Assembly: GCF_026239675.1 (NCBI RefSeq)
Contig: NZ_JAPIVQ010000007.1
Coordinates: forward strand, 357,924-421,923
From: Pedobacter sp. PLR
Lineage (GTDB): Bacteria > Bacteroidota > Bacteroidia > Sphingobacteriales > Sphingobacteriaceae
Length of the DNA: 64,000 nucleotides
Reading direction: 5' to 3'
This document shows positions 8,514 through 17,497 of this stretch, piece after piece. The number at the start of each line of letters is the position of its first letter. Position 1 is the stretch's first letter. Position numbers and translations under genes: made by a program. The notes under the pieces were generated by a model, which saw only the letters and a program-made list of their open reading frames with translations, was not told where the DNA came from and searched no databases.

Positions 8514-11087
8514 TTATAAATTAAAATTCAATTCCATTCCAAAATAAGGGCTGTTTAATCCAGTCCTTCTGACTGTAAAGCCATTTACCTTATAATCCGG
8601 TGCATAGTTAAATAACCTGTTCACGAACATGCCCACGCGGATTTTATCTTTAAAGTTTTTGACCACCTTAAAATTGACGTCTATATCCATTGGGATTGTG
8701 TTTTTCTGGAACAGCACTTCCGAAACATTCGTGTTGAGCCATTGCAGGTACTTATCGGATTTATCGGCCTCCGTATAAGGGTGACTGATGCCATCGACGC
8801 CGACATATGACATTGGGGTTCCGCTTCTACGGGCATTTTGTGTGCTGGAGAACCACCTGCTCTGGATAGATGTAGAAAACTCCAGTCCGATTTTCGGCAG
8901 GTAGGTATCGATCATCATATTGGTGTTCAGCTGCGACCTGATGTAACCATCATTTTCCGCATAGAGACCGGCATAGGTGAAATCTTCGTTATCAATCACC
9001 AGGTCTTTAGTTTTATAAACCGGTAAACTATTCTGATAAACCGACTTGAACCAAGCGCCATCTATGGTAACCCGGGTATTGATTTTTTTCATCCTTGCGC
9101 TGGAGAAACGGTATTCGATACCTTCCTTATATAAAGCGCTTCCATTTTGCACCACACTTAGCAACTGCATCCTTCTCCAATCTTTATAAGGAAGATCTTT
9201 AATATCCGGTGCCGCAGTTATCTTATCCGGATCTATGCCGGAAGTATTGTACTTCTTATAGTCCATAAACCTCAACTCTGTGCCATTTCTAAAGGCATTG
9301 GACATTGATTCTTTGAAATAAGTAATGCTCAATCTGTTGCGGTTCATGGAGAAATCCGCTTTCAGCTCCCACTTTTTATTTCTTGCGGGTTGCAGGTTTG
9401 GATTCTCTACCAAAAACTTATAGGTCATGACATTGGCTTTTCTATATTCCGGGTTATTGTGGTAATAGTTGAGCTGTTCCAGATCAACATAGGTATAATC
9501 CGGATAAAGCTGAGCGATGACCGGGAACTTGCTTTGCCAGCCGATTCCGGCTCCCAGTTCTATCTGTAATTGTTGAGTACCAATGTTGATTTTCGGCAAA
9601 GTCCAGTGTGCGTTGGCACGGGGATCTATTGCTGACAGGCCTCCCATCATCATTGCTCTGGCCCCGGCTACCATTTCGAGCTTATGCGCTCCTAGTTTAA
9701 CATCAATACGGTCTTCTGCAAAAAACGACAGGTCTTTCGTTGCAGGGATGTCACTATAGGCCCTTGGTCTGGTCGTCATGCCCTTTGAAGGTGGAAGATA
9801 AGGATCGAACACTTGTCCGCGGCCCATGTTTTTACTGTAATTCGCTTCTGTTCCTGCCAGGATCGCATGGTTGACTTTTCCGGATTTAAAACCCATGTTC
9901 GCCATAATTTTCAGGAAACCATCTATAGGTTTACCATCTACCAGCAGGTGTGCGGTATAATTTGCAGGGAGGTAGCCGACATCATGGACGCCTGCTTCCG
10001 TAAAAGGGTTTAAGATTGCCGCAGCATCTGTCTGCACCCATTTTGTCTGGTTGATCTGATCGCGTTGCATACTCAGTGAAGAGTTGAGCACAATAGATTT
10101 CAGGAATTTTTGCTGATGAAAATCGATGTTCAGGCTATTGGTAAAAGCCAGACGGTTATACTCAGATTTATATTTATCTACGCCCAACAGGTCGATATCA
10201 GGATCGGTACGCTGGTTGTCCATGGAAGTTCCATAATCCAGGCTACTTTTCAGGTTGATGTCTCTGGTGTTATTTTCCCAAAGTTTGTTTAAGCGGATGG
10301 AGGTATTTATTCTTTTATAGTTTTCGTAACGGTTGGTGGGATCGGATTTAGCATCGAGGAAGTCAAAATCTACATTCAGCAGTATTTTCTTATCAGGGAA
10401 GGCGAAACCTTTTCCAACATAAGCGAGTTTGCTGAATCCATCGGCCTTAAACCTCGCTTCAACACCGCTTTCGCCTTGTTTACGGGTGATTTTTATGACC
10501 CCACTGGTGATGTCACCATATTCTACAGAAGGGATCCCTCTGATCACTTCTACCCGTTCAATCTGATCGGTGGAAAGGGTCCGCATGTCTAAGCCTTTAG
10601 CCGTCACATCTCTTTTGGTGTTGAGATCGGTTTGTCCGGTTAAACCACCGGTATATTGCATATTTGCACGGGTGCTGATTGGCGCGCCGTCAATCAGGAA
10701 TGAGGTACCTAAAGAAGAAATATCGTAGTCGGTGCTGGGCGTACCTGTCTGCCTTAAACCAATTAAATTGGCCGTTTTTAGGTTAGGATCTACAGATCTC
10801 CCTCCTGGTAACAGCGCCAGTAAATCCGTGAAACTGGAAGGTTGCAAGTGCTGCATTGCCCGACGGTCAATGATCGAAGAAGTGCTTAAACCTTTGGATT
10901 CCTTAGCCGTGATGACCACTTCCTCCAGTGAAATCTGTTTTGCTTTTAAGCTGTCGACTTTGTTGTTTACTGTATCCTTTTTAGAAGGATTGTTTTTTTG
11001 GTCTTTTTGTTGCGCCTGAGCCGGTAATACGAGTGTTACTGAAATCAGACAAATAAGTATAAAAAGAAAATAATCGCTACCCCGCAT
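8514..11087 (-). CDS. TonB-dependent receptor with plug domain
   Basis: An 857-residue outer-membrane receptor. A signal peptide covers residues 1-26 (ending QAQ). Then come a short linker with EEVVITA typical of Bacteroidota receptors, a plug domain (about 60-200, with VEVIRGIPSVEYGDITSGVI), and a long beta-barrel ending ELNFNL. There is no large carboxypeptidase-like N-domain and no SusD partner; the next gene is a DUF4876 lipoprotein. It is the first gene of the four-gene operon ending with a di-heme peroxidase. A metal, heme or siderophore-like ligand is plausible but unproven. Confidence 0.87.
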   Translation of the reverse strand: MRGSDYFLFILICLISVTLVLPAQAQQKDQKNNPSKKDTVNNKVDSLKAKQISLEEVVITAKESKGLSTSSIIDRRAMQHLQPSSFTDLLALLPGGRSVDPNLKTANLIGLRQTGTPSTDYDISSLGTSFLIDGAPISTRANMQYTGGLTGQTDLNTKRDVTAKGLDMRTLSTDQIERVEVIRGIPSVEYGDITSGVIKITRKQGESGVEARFKADGFSKLAYVGKGFAFPDKKILLNVDFDFLDAKSDPTNRYENYKRINTSIRLNKLWENNTRDINLKSSLDYGTSMDNQRTDPDIDLLGVDKYKSEYNRLAFTNSLNIDFHQQKFLKSIVLNSSLSMQRDQINQTKWVQTDAAAILNPFTEAGVHDVGYLPANYTAHLLVDGKPIDGFLKIMANMGFKSGKVNHAILAGTEANYSKNMGRGQVFDPYLPPSKGMTTRPRAYSDIPATKDLSFFAEDRIDVKLGAHKLEMVAGARAMMMGGLSAIDPRANAHWTLPKINIGTQQLQIELGAGIGWQSKFPVIAQLYPDYTYVDLEQLNYYHNNPEYRKANVMTYKFLVENPNLQPARNKKWELKADFSMNRNRLSITYFKESMSNAFRNGTELRFMDYKKYNTSGIDPDKITAAPDIKDLPYKDWRRMQLLSVVQNGSALYKEGIEYRFSSARMKKINTRVTIDGAWFKSVYQNSLPVYKTKDLVIDNEDFTYAGLYAENDGYIRSQLNTNMMIDTYLPKIGLEFSTSIQSRWFSSTQNARRSGTPMSYVGVDGISHPYTEADKSDKYLQWLNTNVSEVLFQKNTIPMDIDVNFKVVKNFKDKIRVGMFVNRLFNYAPDYKVNGFTVRRTGLNSPYFGMELNFNL

Positions 11088-11154
11088 CCTTGTTATTAAT
11101 TGAAAAATAACGAATTAATCCTTATTCGTTATTTAGAAGAAATCTAATTAAACG

Positions 11155-11162
11155 CAAAAGTA
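11155..11162 (-). promoter_or_regulatory. Candidate -7 box for the TonB receptor-peroxidase operon
   Basis: On the minus strand this reads TACTTTTG, matching TAnnTTTG, 68 bases before the receptor ATG. No convincing -33 element was found at 19-21 bases. Confidence 0.35.
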
Positions 11163-11240
11163 GGTTTTATTCTCTAAAAAAAAGAGAAATTTCAAAAATG
11201 ATTCCTTTTACCATGATGTGTTTTAACCTTAAGTGAATTG

Positions 11241-11270
11241 CAAATTCGCGATTCGCGAATCGCGAATTTG
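11241..11270. repeat. Perfect 30-bp palindrome containing three TCGCGA sites
   Basis: Bases 11241-11270 equal their own reverse complement over all 30 positions with no spacer. The core is TTCGCGAA flanked on each side by another TCGCGA. It lies 56 bases downstream of the 11326 stop and about 155 bases upstream of the next receptor gene. It could be a bidirectional terminator/REP-like element or an operator. No T-run follows. Confidence 0.7.
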
Positions 11271-11325
11271 TATCCATGAGCTTGAATTACAAATTTTCGC
11301 AGGATTCATCCATTCTTCTTTAAGA

Positions 11326-13755
11326 TTATAGACCAAGTCTCTGCTTCTCTGTATCATTACCAGAATTGTTTCCTTTTTTAGGCTTCAGATTTTTCTTTCC
11401 AAAAATGTATTGGAAACTAATTCTTACTCTTCTGGTATCGTTTCTGGTATAAGCGGTTTCAACAATAGGGATATAGTTAGAAGTTACCGTTACCTTGTTT
11501 TTCCAAAACAGGTCACTAACCCCTACTTTAACAAAAGCCTGTTTATTCAAGAATACCTTTTTAACACCTAATGTTACATTTGATAACTGTGAGACATTGA
11601 ACAGGCCGAGAATGGATGGAGCATAATAGATGGCAGCAAGCTCAGCAGACCAACTTTCTGAAAGTTTAAAACTGTTAAAAGTATTAGCGGTAAAAGAATA
11701 CTTATCTCTCAGCTGCAGGCCTAAAAAACTCGATGGATCACTATAATTGATTCTTTGATACATCCCATTTACACTACTGGTATTCTCCCACCATGAGCTG
11801 AATTTTATGGGAACAATCACATTCAGACTCCACAAGGTCCCCTGTTTAAAGTTACCGACAGTCTCGCTGTAGCTGAAATTTTCCGGATCATAATTATAGA
11901 TGGGTAAAATCTTATTTGTTGTTCTCGTATAGGAAAGAGAAGCACTGTATTTCTTATAGATGTTAGTCCATGAAAAATCATGCGCTAACTCTGGCTTTAA
12001 CAAAGGATTACCAACAAAAGAAGTATAGCTATCCCTAAACACCATATAAGGAATCAAGCTGTTAAAGGAAGGTCGGTTTATGGCCCCTCTATAAGATACC
12101 GATGTACTATAATCACTGGTCACTTTATATTCAGCAAGCATATTAAAGAATACATTGGTATAATTGGAATCAATATTAAATGAGTTTATTTTATAAGCTG
12201 TATGTTCTAATCTTAATCCAGCTTGTACTGAAAATTTTCCCCAGGTTTGATTGCCTTTTAAATAACCGGCATAAATTGCTTCTTTGTATCCGATATCAGA
12301 AGACATCTCTCCATTAAAAAACTGATTACTATTGTTGTTTGTCAAGGCATATTTTGCGCCCATATCAAATTTTAGGCTTCCAGAAAATGCTTTTGTATAA
12401 TCCACAGATGTGGTATAAATATCGTAAACAGAGCGTGTGACATTTTTAAACAAAGAGGCTCCACTTACATCTGAAGGAGAAATAACCTGCGAGAACTGTT
12501 GATCAGTATTGTATAAATACCTGGAATAATTAGCGTTCAACGAAAGGTCAGAACCGATAGTGTCAAATTTGGTTTTATAGTACAGGTTGTAATTCGAGAA
12601 ATCGACATTTGTTTTAAGTTTGTTATCACTGACAGTGTTCCCGGTGGATAAATCAGCTAACTGAATGATGTTTGAATAGACATTACCTTTAGCGTTAATA
12701 CTGGATTTTATATAGTCAACATCTGCTCCCAACAAGGACTTAGCACTCAGGTGATAGTTTATACTTGTTGAAATGTTTAGCGATCCGAGGGTTTTATCCG
12801 GGTAGCTAAAGGTCTGCTTAAAGTCCGCCACTTTTTCCGTCCCGCGATACAAGTCCCGGTTACTATAGCCCTCTTCTAAATCTCCTCTTCCACTATATCC
12901 TCCATTCAAAGAGAAACCCACTTTTTTAGAATTATATCTAAACCCGGCATTTCCTGCAGCACCTGCATATCTTCCCTGATTATAGTTCCCTGTGATGTTG
13001 GCATTCCAACCTTGTTGTTTATCTCTTTTAGTCAGAATCTGAATTACCCCACCACTTGCATCCGCATCATACCTGGAAGAAGGCTTTGTAATCAGCTCGA
13101 TACGATCTATCTGATCACCAGGAATGCTGGCAAGAATGCTTTCCAGACTTGCGCCGGGAATTTTCTTACCATCCAGCAGGATTAACACATTTGACTTCCC
13201 CTGCAGGCTCAACCTCCCATTTATCAATTGTACAGCAGGTGCAATACTCAATAAATTATAGGCATCATTACCGGCAGCGAGTACGCTACCAGCAACATTC
13301 ATAATGATCCGGTCAGGTCTTTGCTCAATGATTTTTTTAGTTTTTGTTGCCGTGATGTTCACTCCCTCAAGGCTCAGTGCTTCATCTATCAGCATAACAT
13401 CGTCTATGATTAAGGAATTTTTAGATGCTACGACTTGTAATTCTTTGGAAAAGACCTTAAATCCCATCATAGTCGCGCTGAAAGTATAATTTCCCGGAAT
13501 CACATTTTTAACCAGAAAATACCCGTTGTTATCTGCCAAAGCAGTGATATTTTTATGGATCGGCACTTTAGATTTCAATATTACCATAGTAAAAGGAACA
13601 GCCCCAATATTTCTATCTACGATACGACCACTAACCTCAACCTGGCCAATCGCATCAATATTTAATCCTATGAAAAAAAATACAATTAAAAATTTAATAG
13701 CATTAACATTTCTGGTTACATTCGTCAAGGATATCAAGGTTAATTTATACATCAT
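11326..13755 (-). CDS. Outer-membrane beta-barrel receptor-like protein with carboxypeptidase-like N-domain
   Basis: An 809-residue outer-membrane protein of the TonB-receptor-like 'outer membrane beta-barrel family'. A hydrophobic segment at residues 20-38 is the signal sequence. Residues about 40-120 form a carboxypeptidase-regulatory-like domain (VSGRIVDRN, PGNYTFSATMMGFK). A plug-like region with ILLDGKKIPGASLESILASI follows at about 190-210, and then the barrel. The C-terminus is an unusual charged tail (KNLKPKKGNNSGNDTEKQ) after the last strand. Start is at the first of two adjacent ATGs. It is divergent from the histidine kinase gene 61 bases away, so that pair may control it. The ligand is unknown. 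Confidence 0.82.
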   Translation of the reverse strand: MMYKLTLISLTNVTRNVNAIKFLIVFFFIGLNIDAIGQVEVSGRIVDRNIGAVPFTMVILKSKVPIHKNITALADNNGYFLVKNVIPGNYTFSATMMGFKVFSKELQVVASKNSLIIDDVMLIDEALSLEGVNITATKTKKIIEQRPDRIIMNVAGSVLAAGNDAYNLLSIAPAVQLINGRLSLQGKSNVLILLDGKKIPGASLESILASIPGDQIDRIELITKPSSRYDADASGGVIQILTKRDKQQGWNANITGNYNQGRYAGAAGNAGFRYNSKKVGFSLNGGYSGRGDLEEGYSNRDLYRGTEKVADFKQTFSYPDKTLGSLNISTSINYHLSAKSLLGADVDYIKSSINAKGNVYSNIIQLADLSTGNTVSDNKLKTNVDFSNYNLYYKTKFDTIGSDLSLNANYSRYLYNTDQQFSQVISPSDVSGASLFKNVTRSVYDIYTTSVDYTKAFSGSLKFDMGAKYALTNNNSNQFFNGEMSSDIGYKEAIYAGYLKGNQTWGKFSVQAGLRLEHTAYKINSFNIDSNYTNVFFNMLAEYKVTSDYSTSVSYRGAINRPSFNSLIPYMVFRDSYTSFVGNPLLKPELAHDFSWTNIYKKYSASLSYTRTTNKILPIYNYDPENFSYSETVGNFKQGTLWSLNVIVPIKFSSWWENTSSVNGMYQRINYSDPSSFLGLQLRDKYSFTANTFNSFKLSESWSAELAAIYYAPSILGLFNVSQLSNVTLGVKKVFLNKQAFVKVGVSDLFWKNKVTVTSNYIPIVETAYTRNDTRRVRISFQYIFGKKNLKPKKGNNSGNDTEKQRLGL

Positions 13756-13816
13756 CTCAAATTACGCTCAACTTATTCCCCTGTAGAATTATTTTCGACG
13801 AAACACTAGAATACAC

Positions 13817-14947
13817 ATGACAAAACACCCGAATATCCGGCAAGAAAATAACAAGGCTGCGGATTGGATAAGTTCTATTAATTGGGATCAGATATATACA
13901 CCAACTTTAAGAATTTCATTACACCTGATATTATGGGCATTTTTAACCTTAAATTACTATTTAGCGTACAGCAGGTTTGACCCAAATCCTGCAATAGTTT
14001 TTTCATTAGTATTCAAGGATCTTTTTACTGTAATTACCAGCTTCTATTTTATAGCTTATTACATCTTTCCAAAGGCGTTATTTAAAGGGAAGCTCTTAAC
14101 TACATTCCTATGGATGGCGGTCGTTTATTTTTGGTGGCTGATCGTCACCTATTTAACCATTAAATACATCAGCACCCATTTTACCATGTCGACCAGGATG
14201 ACTTTGTACGCACACAGCGTGTTAGATGGTGGTATAAAAAGCATTTTTCTTCCAAAAAAAATCGTTTACACGCTAATTGACGCCACTTACATCTTTATGC
14301 CTCCATTAAGCATAAAACTAATTAAGTCCATTTTTTCACTTAGCACCAGGAGCATCGCACTCGAAAGAGACAACCTAAACCTTGAAATCAATTTTTTAAA
14401 ATCTCAGATAAACCCTCACTTTTTATTCAATTCCTTAAACAACATTTACACATTAAGCATCAAATCTGATCAACGAGCCTCCACACTGATATTGCACCTA
14501 TCGGATCTGATACGCTACACCTTGTATGAGTCGGAAGCGGAGAAAGTATTACTCTCCAGAGAATTGAGCTTTTTAGAGGATTTCATTGAATTAGAAAGGG
14601 TAAGGTATGGAAACAATGTTACGATTAACTTTCGCATTGAAGGAGAAGTGGAGGATCAACCTATCGTCCCACTGGTGTTGTTTCCTTTTATTGAAAATGC
14701 TTTTAAACATGGAGCAGATGCGAGTATTGGCCCCGCCTGGGTTTCTATCTTTTTAAAAATCGAAGAAAAAACCCTTCTTTTTGAAGTGGCCAATAGCGTA
14801 GGAAAAGGGGTGGTGAAGAGTGAATTTAATGGCGTCGGGATAAACAATGTAAAGAAAAGACTACAATTACACTATGCTAATAATTACAAACTAAATATTG
14901 AACCCGCTGAAAGTCAATATAAGATTACCTTATTGATAAACATATAA
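13817..14947 (+). CDS. LytS/YehU-type sensor histidine kinase
   Basis: A 376-residue membrane histidine kinase of the PF06580 class. The N-terminal half has about four membrane segments (roughly residues 28-48, 58-78, 92-115, 155-175). The phospho-acceptor region QINPHFLFNSLNNI follows at about residues 199-212, then a degenerate HATPase domain with VPLVLFPFIENAFKHG. The response-regulator gene starts 30 bases after the stop, so they form a two-gene operon. It lacks an extracellular sensor domain, as is common in this class. The signal and targets are unknown; the divergent outer-membrane receptor is the nearest candidate target. Confidence 0.9.
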   Translation: MTKHPNIRQENNKAADWISSINWDQIYTPTLRISLHLILWAFLTLNYYLAYSRFDPNPAIVFSLVFKDLFTVITSFYFIAYYIFPKALFKGKLLTTFLWMAVVYFWWLIVTYLTIKYISTHFTMSTRMTLYAHSVLDGGIKSIFLPKKIVYTLIDATYIFMPPLSIKLIKSIFSLSTRSIALERDNLNLEINFLKSQINPHFLFNSLNNIYTLSIKSDQRASTLILHLSDLIRYTLYESEAEKVLLSRELSFLEDFIELERVRYGNNVTINFRIEGEVEDQPIVPLVLFPFIENAFKHGADASIGPAWVSIFLKIEEKTLLFEVANSVGKGVVKSEFNGVGINNVKKRLQLHYANNYKLNIEPAESQYKITLLINI

Positions 14948-14977
14948 GCGCTTCGCCTCTCTAAATTCTAATAAAAA

Positions 14978-15685
14978 ATGAAAATTAATTGCGTTATCAT
15001 TGACGATGAACCATTTGCACAGGAACTCATTGAAGGCTATATACAGAAAATTCCCTACCTCAACCTTGTAGCAAGTTGTGGAAATGTTTTTGAAGCTATT
15101 GAAATCTTACAAAACAACGAGATTGACTTGTTATTTTCAGATGTACAAATGCCTGAAATCAACGGAATTGATTTCATTCGTTCTCTTAAAACACCACCTT
15201 TCGTGATTTTCATAACCGCACATCCAAATTTTGCAATTGATGGATTTGAGCTCGATGCAGTGGATTATCTGGTAAAGCCAGCATCATTCGATCGTTTTTT
15301 AAAGTCAGTAAATAAGGTATTGAAAGTCATTAAGGAGAAACCATCAGTAAAAAATCCAGTTTCCGAATCCTTATTCGTTAAAGAAGGCCACAAACTTCAG
15401 CGCATTCGCTTTGATGAAATATTCTACATAGAGGGAATGCGTGATTATGTAAAGATCATGATCAAAGATAGAATGATTGTAACCCATATGACCATGAAAA
15501 GAATTGAAGATCAACTGCCTAAAGCGCAATTTATTCGTCTTCAGAAATCTTACATCGTAAGAATAAGTGCCATAAAATCAATTAACGGGAATATGGTTGA
15601 GATTTATGATTTTCAGGAGAAACTCCCGATTGGCAAGCAGTACAAAGATAATTTGTTCAGCACATTCGGCTTGACTGATCTTTAA
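14978..15685 (+). CDS. LytTR-family response regulator
   Basis: A 235-residue two-domain response regulator. The receiver domain (residues 1-120) has the acidic pocket IDDEPF and the phospho-acceptor Asp in LLFSDVQMPEINGIDF (about residue 55), plus the switch Thr in FVIFITAH and the Lys in DYLVKPAS. The C-terminal LytTR DNA-binding domain (about 132-235) shows FYIEGMRDYVKI and FIRLQKSYIVRISAI. It is the cognate partner of the LytS-type kinase just upstream. Such regulators bind paired direct repeats at target promoters. Confidence 0.92.
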   Translation: MKINCVIIDDEPFAQELIEGYIQKIPYLNLVASCGNVFEAIEILQNNEIDLLFSDVQMPEINGIDFIRSLKTPPFVIFITAHPNFAIDGFELDAVDYLVKPASFDRFLKSVNKVLKVIKEKPSVKNPVSESLFVKEGHKLQRIRFDEIFYIEGMRDYVKIMIKDRMIVTHMTMKRIEDQLPKAQFIRLQKSYIVRISAIKSINGNMVEIYDFQEKLPIGKQYKDNLFSTFGLTDL

Positions 15686-15996
15686 CGTTATTCAAAGCAT
15701 CGTGAATCAATCCCATGCAATGATCTTGAGTTTACAGTTACAGGAATAGAACAATTTTCAACATTGGATAATTGGAGAGCCGTGTATAAACGAAAAAAAA
15801 CCGACCTCTGTCAAGCGACAGAAATCAGGGTACTACAACGCAAAACAGGATCCTGCCGGAATATCTTTTACACTAACCATCTTCTAAATTAACCTTAGAT
15901 TAATAACTAATATATTAATTAAATCTTCTAACAACAATCACCAAATTTATTTGCACAAAAGATTTGACAGTTGTACAATGAGAACACTGGGTAGGT

Positions 15997-16062
15997 TATG
16001 TAATTTCAAAATGAAAGCTATGTAATTTCAAAGTAGACTCTATGTAATTTCAAAATAGAAGT
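15997..16062 (+). repeat. Three direct repeats spaced exactly 22 bp upstream of the ATPase
   Basis: TATGTAATTTCAAA occurs at 15997-16010, 16019-16032 and 16041-16054. The start-to-start distance is exactly 22 bp in each case, about two DNA helix turns, with the intervening 8 bases variable. The array ends where the -7 box begins, so it covers the -33 region and upstream. This geometry fits an operator bound on one DNA face, perhaps for autoregulation. Confidence 0.75.
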
Positions 16063-16070
16063 TATATTTG
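16063..16070 (+). promoter_or_regulatory. -7 box giving a nearly leaderless ATPase transcript
   Basis: TATATTTG is an exact TAnnTTTG match ending four bases before the ATG at 16075. Transcription would start at or very near the start codon, so the mRNA would be leaderless or nearly so. Confidence 0.5.
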
Positions 16071-16074
16071 TGAC

Positions 16075-17232
16075 ATGAAACAGCTTATACAGAGGCAAAT
16101 AGCGGAAAAAATAAAACAACAAAAAAGCAAGTTCCCTGTAATAGCAGTCACCGGCCCAAGGCAATCAGGAAAGACCACGTTATTAAAGCAAATATTTGCT
16201 GATTATAGATATGTATCTCTGGAAAACCCTGACATGAGAGCCTTCGCAACGGAGGATCCTATAGGATTTCTAAAACTATATGATGAAAATGTTATTTTTG
16301 ATGAGGTGCAGCGTGTACCCTCACTCTTCTCTTATATCTAGGGTATTGTTGATGAAAGCGGAAAAATGGGTCAGTACATTTTATCCGGTTCGCAAAACTT
16401 TCATCTACTGAATAGCATTACCCAAACATTGGCTGGTAGAGTCGCACTATTCAAACTCTCACCCTTAGACTTCAGTGAACTTAAAAGCGTAAACCTGCTT
16501 GATGACACCTACGCAGAGACAGCCGTTAAAGGATTTTATCCTGCTATTTACGATCGGGAAATAGACCCGGTAGTTTTTTATGCAAATTATATTCAGACCT
16601 ATATCCAAAAAGATGTTACTGAATTACTAAACATCAGGGACCTTAGCTTATTCCGTACATTTATAGGCCTTTGTGCAGGCAGAGCAGGTCAGTTGCTCAA
16701 TATCAGCGCGCTTGCAAATGACTGCAATATTTCTCAACCTACAGCCAAATCCTGGATCTCCATACTGGAAAGTAGTTATATCATATTCCTGTTGCAGCCT
16801 TTTCATCAGAACTTTAATAAACGACTGGTAAAACGCCCTAAACTTTACTTTTATGATACGGGCCTGCTTAATAATCTATTAGGGATCAGAACTCCTGATG
16901 ATTTTGAACAAAACAGGCTAAAAGGCAATCTCTTCGAAAATATGATTCTGGCCGAATACCAGAAAAAAAACAACCATTTATACCTACATGAAGAATATTA
17001 CTTTTGGCAAGAAAGTAATGGACGCGAAGTTGATATACTGTTAGAAAAAGCTAATGGTATCGATATTTATGAGGTCAAAGCAACACAGACCATCTCCAGC
17101 TCTCTTTTCAAAGAGATGGATTACTTTGAAGAACTGAGTCCTGAGTTAAAGGCGACAAAAACATTGATCTATGGTGGCACAGAAGATCAGGAAAGATCAA
17201 AATACACGATCACAAGCTGGAGGAATGTTTAA
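16075..17232 (+). pseudogene. AAA ATPase with DUF4143 domain, interrupted by an in-frame TAG
   Basis: One reading frame of about 385 codons is interrupted at 16339-16341 by TAG. Before it are the AAA Walker A GPRQSGKTT (about residues 27-35) and Walker B-like NVIFDEVQRVP. Directly after it, in the same frame, come GIVDES, then YILSGSQNF (sensor-1-like region) and the DUF4143 part with the nuclease-like VDILLEKANGIDIYEVKA near the C-terminus. Relatives normally have Gln here (FSYIQGIVDE from memory), so a single CAG-to-TAG change explains it. The rest of the frame is intact, implying a recent loss, a sequencing error or readthrough. Cellular role of the family is poorly known. It lies alone between the LytTR gene and a terminator. 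Confidence 0.85.
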
Positions 17233-17236
17233 TGAC

Positions 17237-17270
17237 AAAAAAACGGCCAGCGTTTTGAATGCTGGCCGTT
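17237..17270 (-). terminator. Rho-independent terminator at the end of the polysaccharide operon
   Basis: A perfect 10-bp stem (AACGGCCAGC at 17242-17251 with GCTGGCCGTT at 17261-17270) and 9-base loop, followed on the minus strand by seven Ts (17243-17237). It sits 25 bases after the stop of the truncated Wzi-like copy, the place expected for the original operon end. On the plus strand it may also stop the ATPase transcript. Confidence 0.88.
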
Positions 17271-17294
17271 CCCATGAATATTTTCTAAACAGGA

Positions 17295-17497
17295 TTACAT
17301 ATCCTGATATAAGTTTCTGAATGTGCTTCTTAACCCGAATGTGATTAAGTCCGTGTTTTTAGTGCCCAAATCATTGCTTTCTCTTCTATAACCCCCTCTT
17401 ACTTCAAGGCGAAGGTTATACTTTGGATTTAAAAGGTAGGTTACATAGCCCAAAGTACAGATTAAGTGTAATTCCTTCCCGATATAAGATTGATTAT
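17295..17497 (-). pseudogene. Truncated 3' copy of the Wzi/RemB-like gene
   Basis: About 67 codons in frame, ending in TAA at 17295, match the C-terminus of the intact gene at 19936-21558: both end RSTFRNLYQDM and share YLLNPKYNL. Base identity is about 87% over the last ~145 bases by eye, with a 6-base in-frame deletion further upstream. Similarity fades at about 17490, exactly where the acyltransferase stop codon (17498-17500) begins. No start codon or N-terminal part is present. It is a relic left by recombination, and it keeps the operon terminator that the intact copy lacks. Confidence 0.87.

Larger units (their letters stand above)
15686..16074. other. 389-bp intergenic region before the ATPase gene
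   Basis: AT-rich and without a gene. It holds a small CTGTC-AAGC-GACAG hairpin near 15808-15821 that may end the regulator transcript. At its right end are three 22-bp-spaced repeats and a -7 box, described separately. Nothing else is evident. Confidence 0.5.

Noticed and set aside
15997..16062. CRISPR-like short repeats
   Set aside because: Only three 14-base repeats with 8-base gaps, no cas genes, and position directly at a promoter; operator repeats fit better.
17295..17497. A functional small outer-membrane protein
   Set aside because: It lacks a start and signal peptide and is only the C-terminal part of the neighbouring Wzi-like protein.
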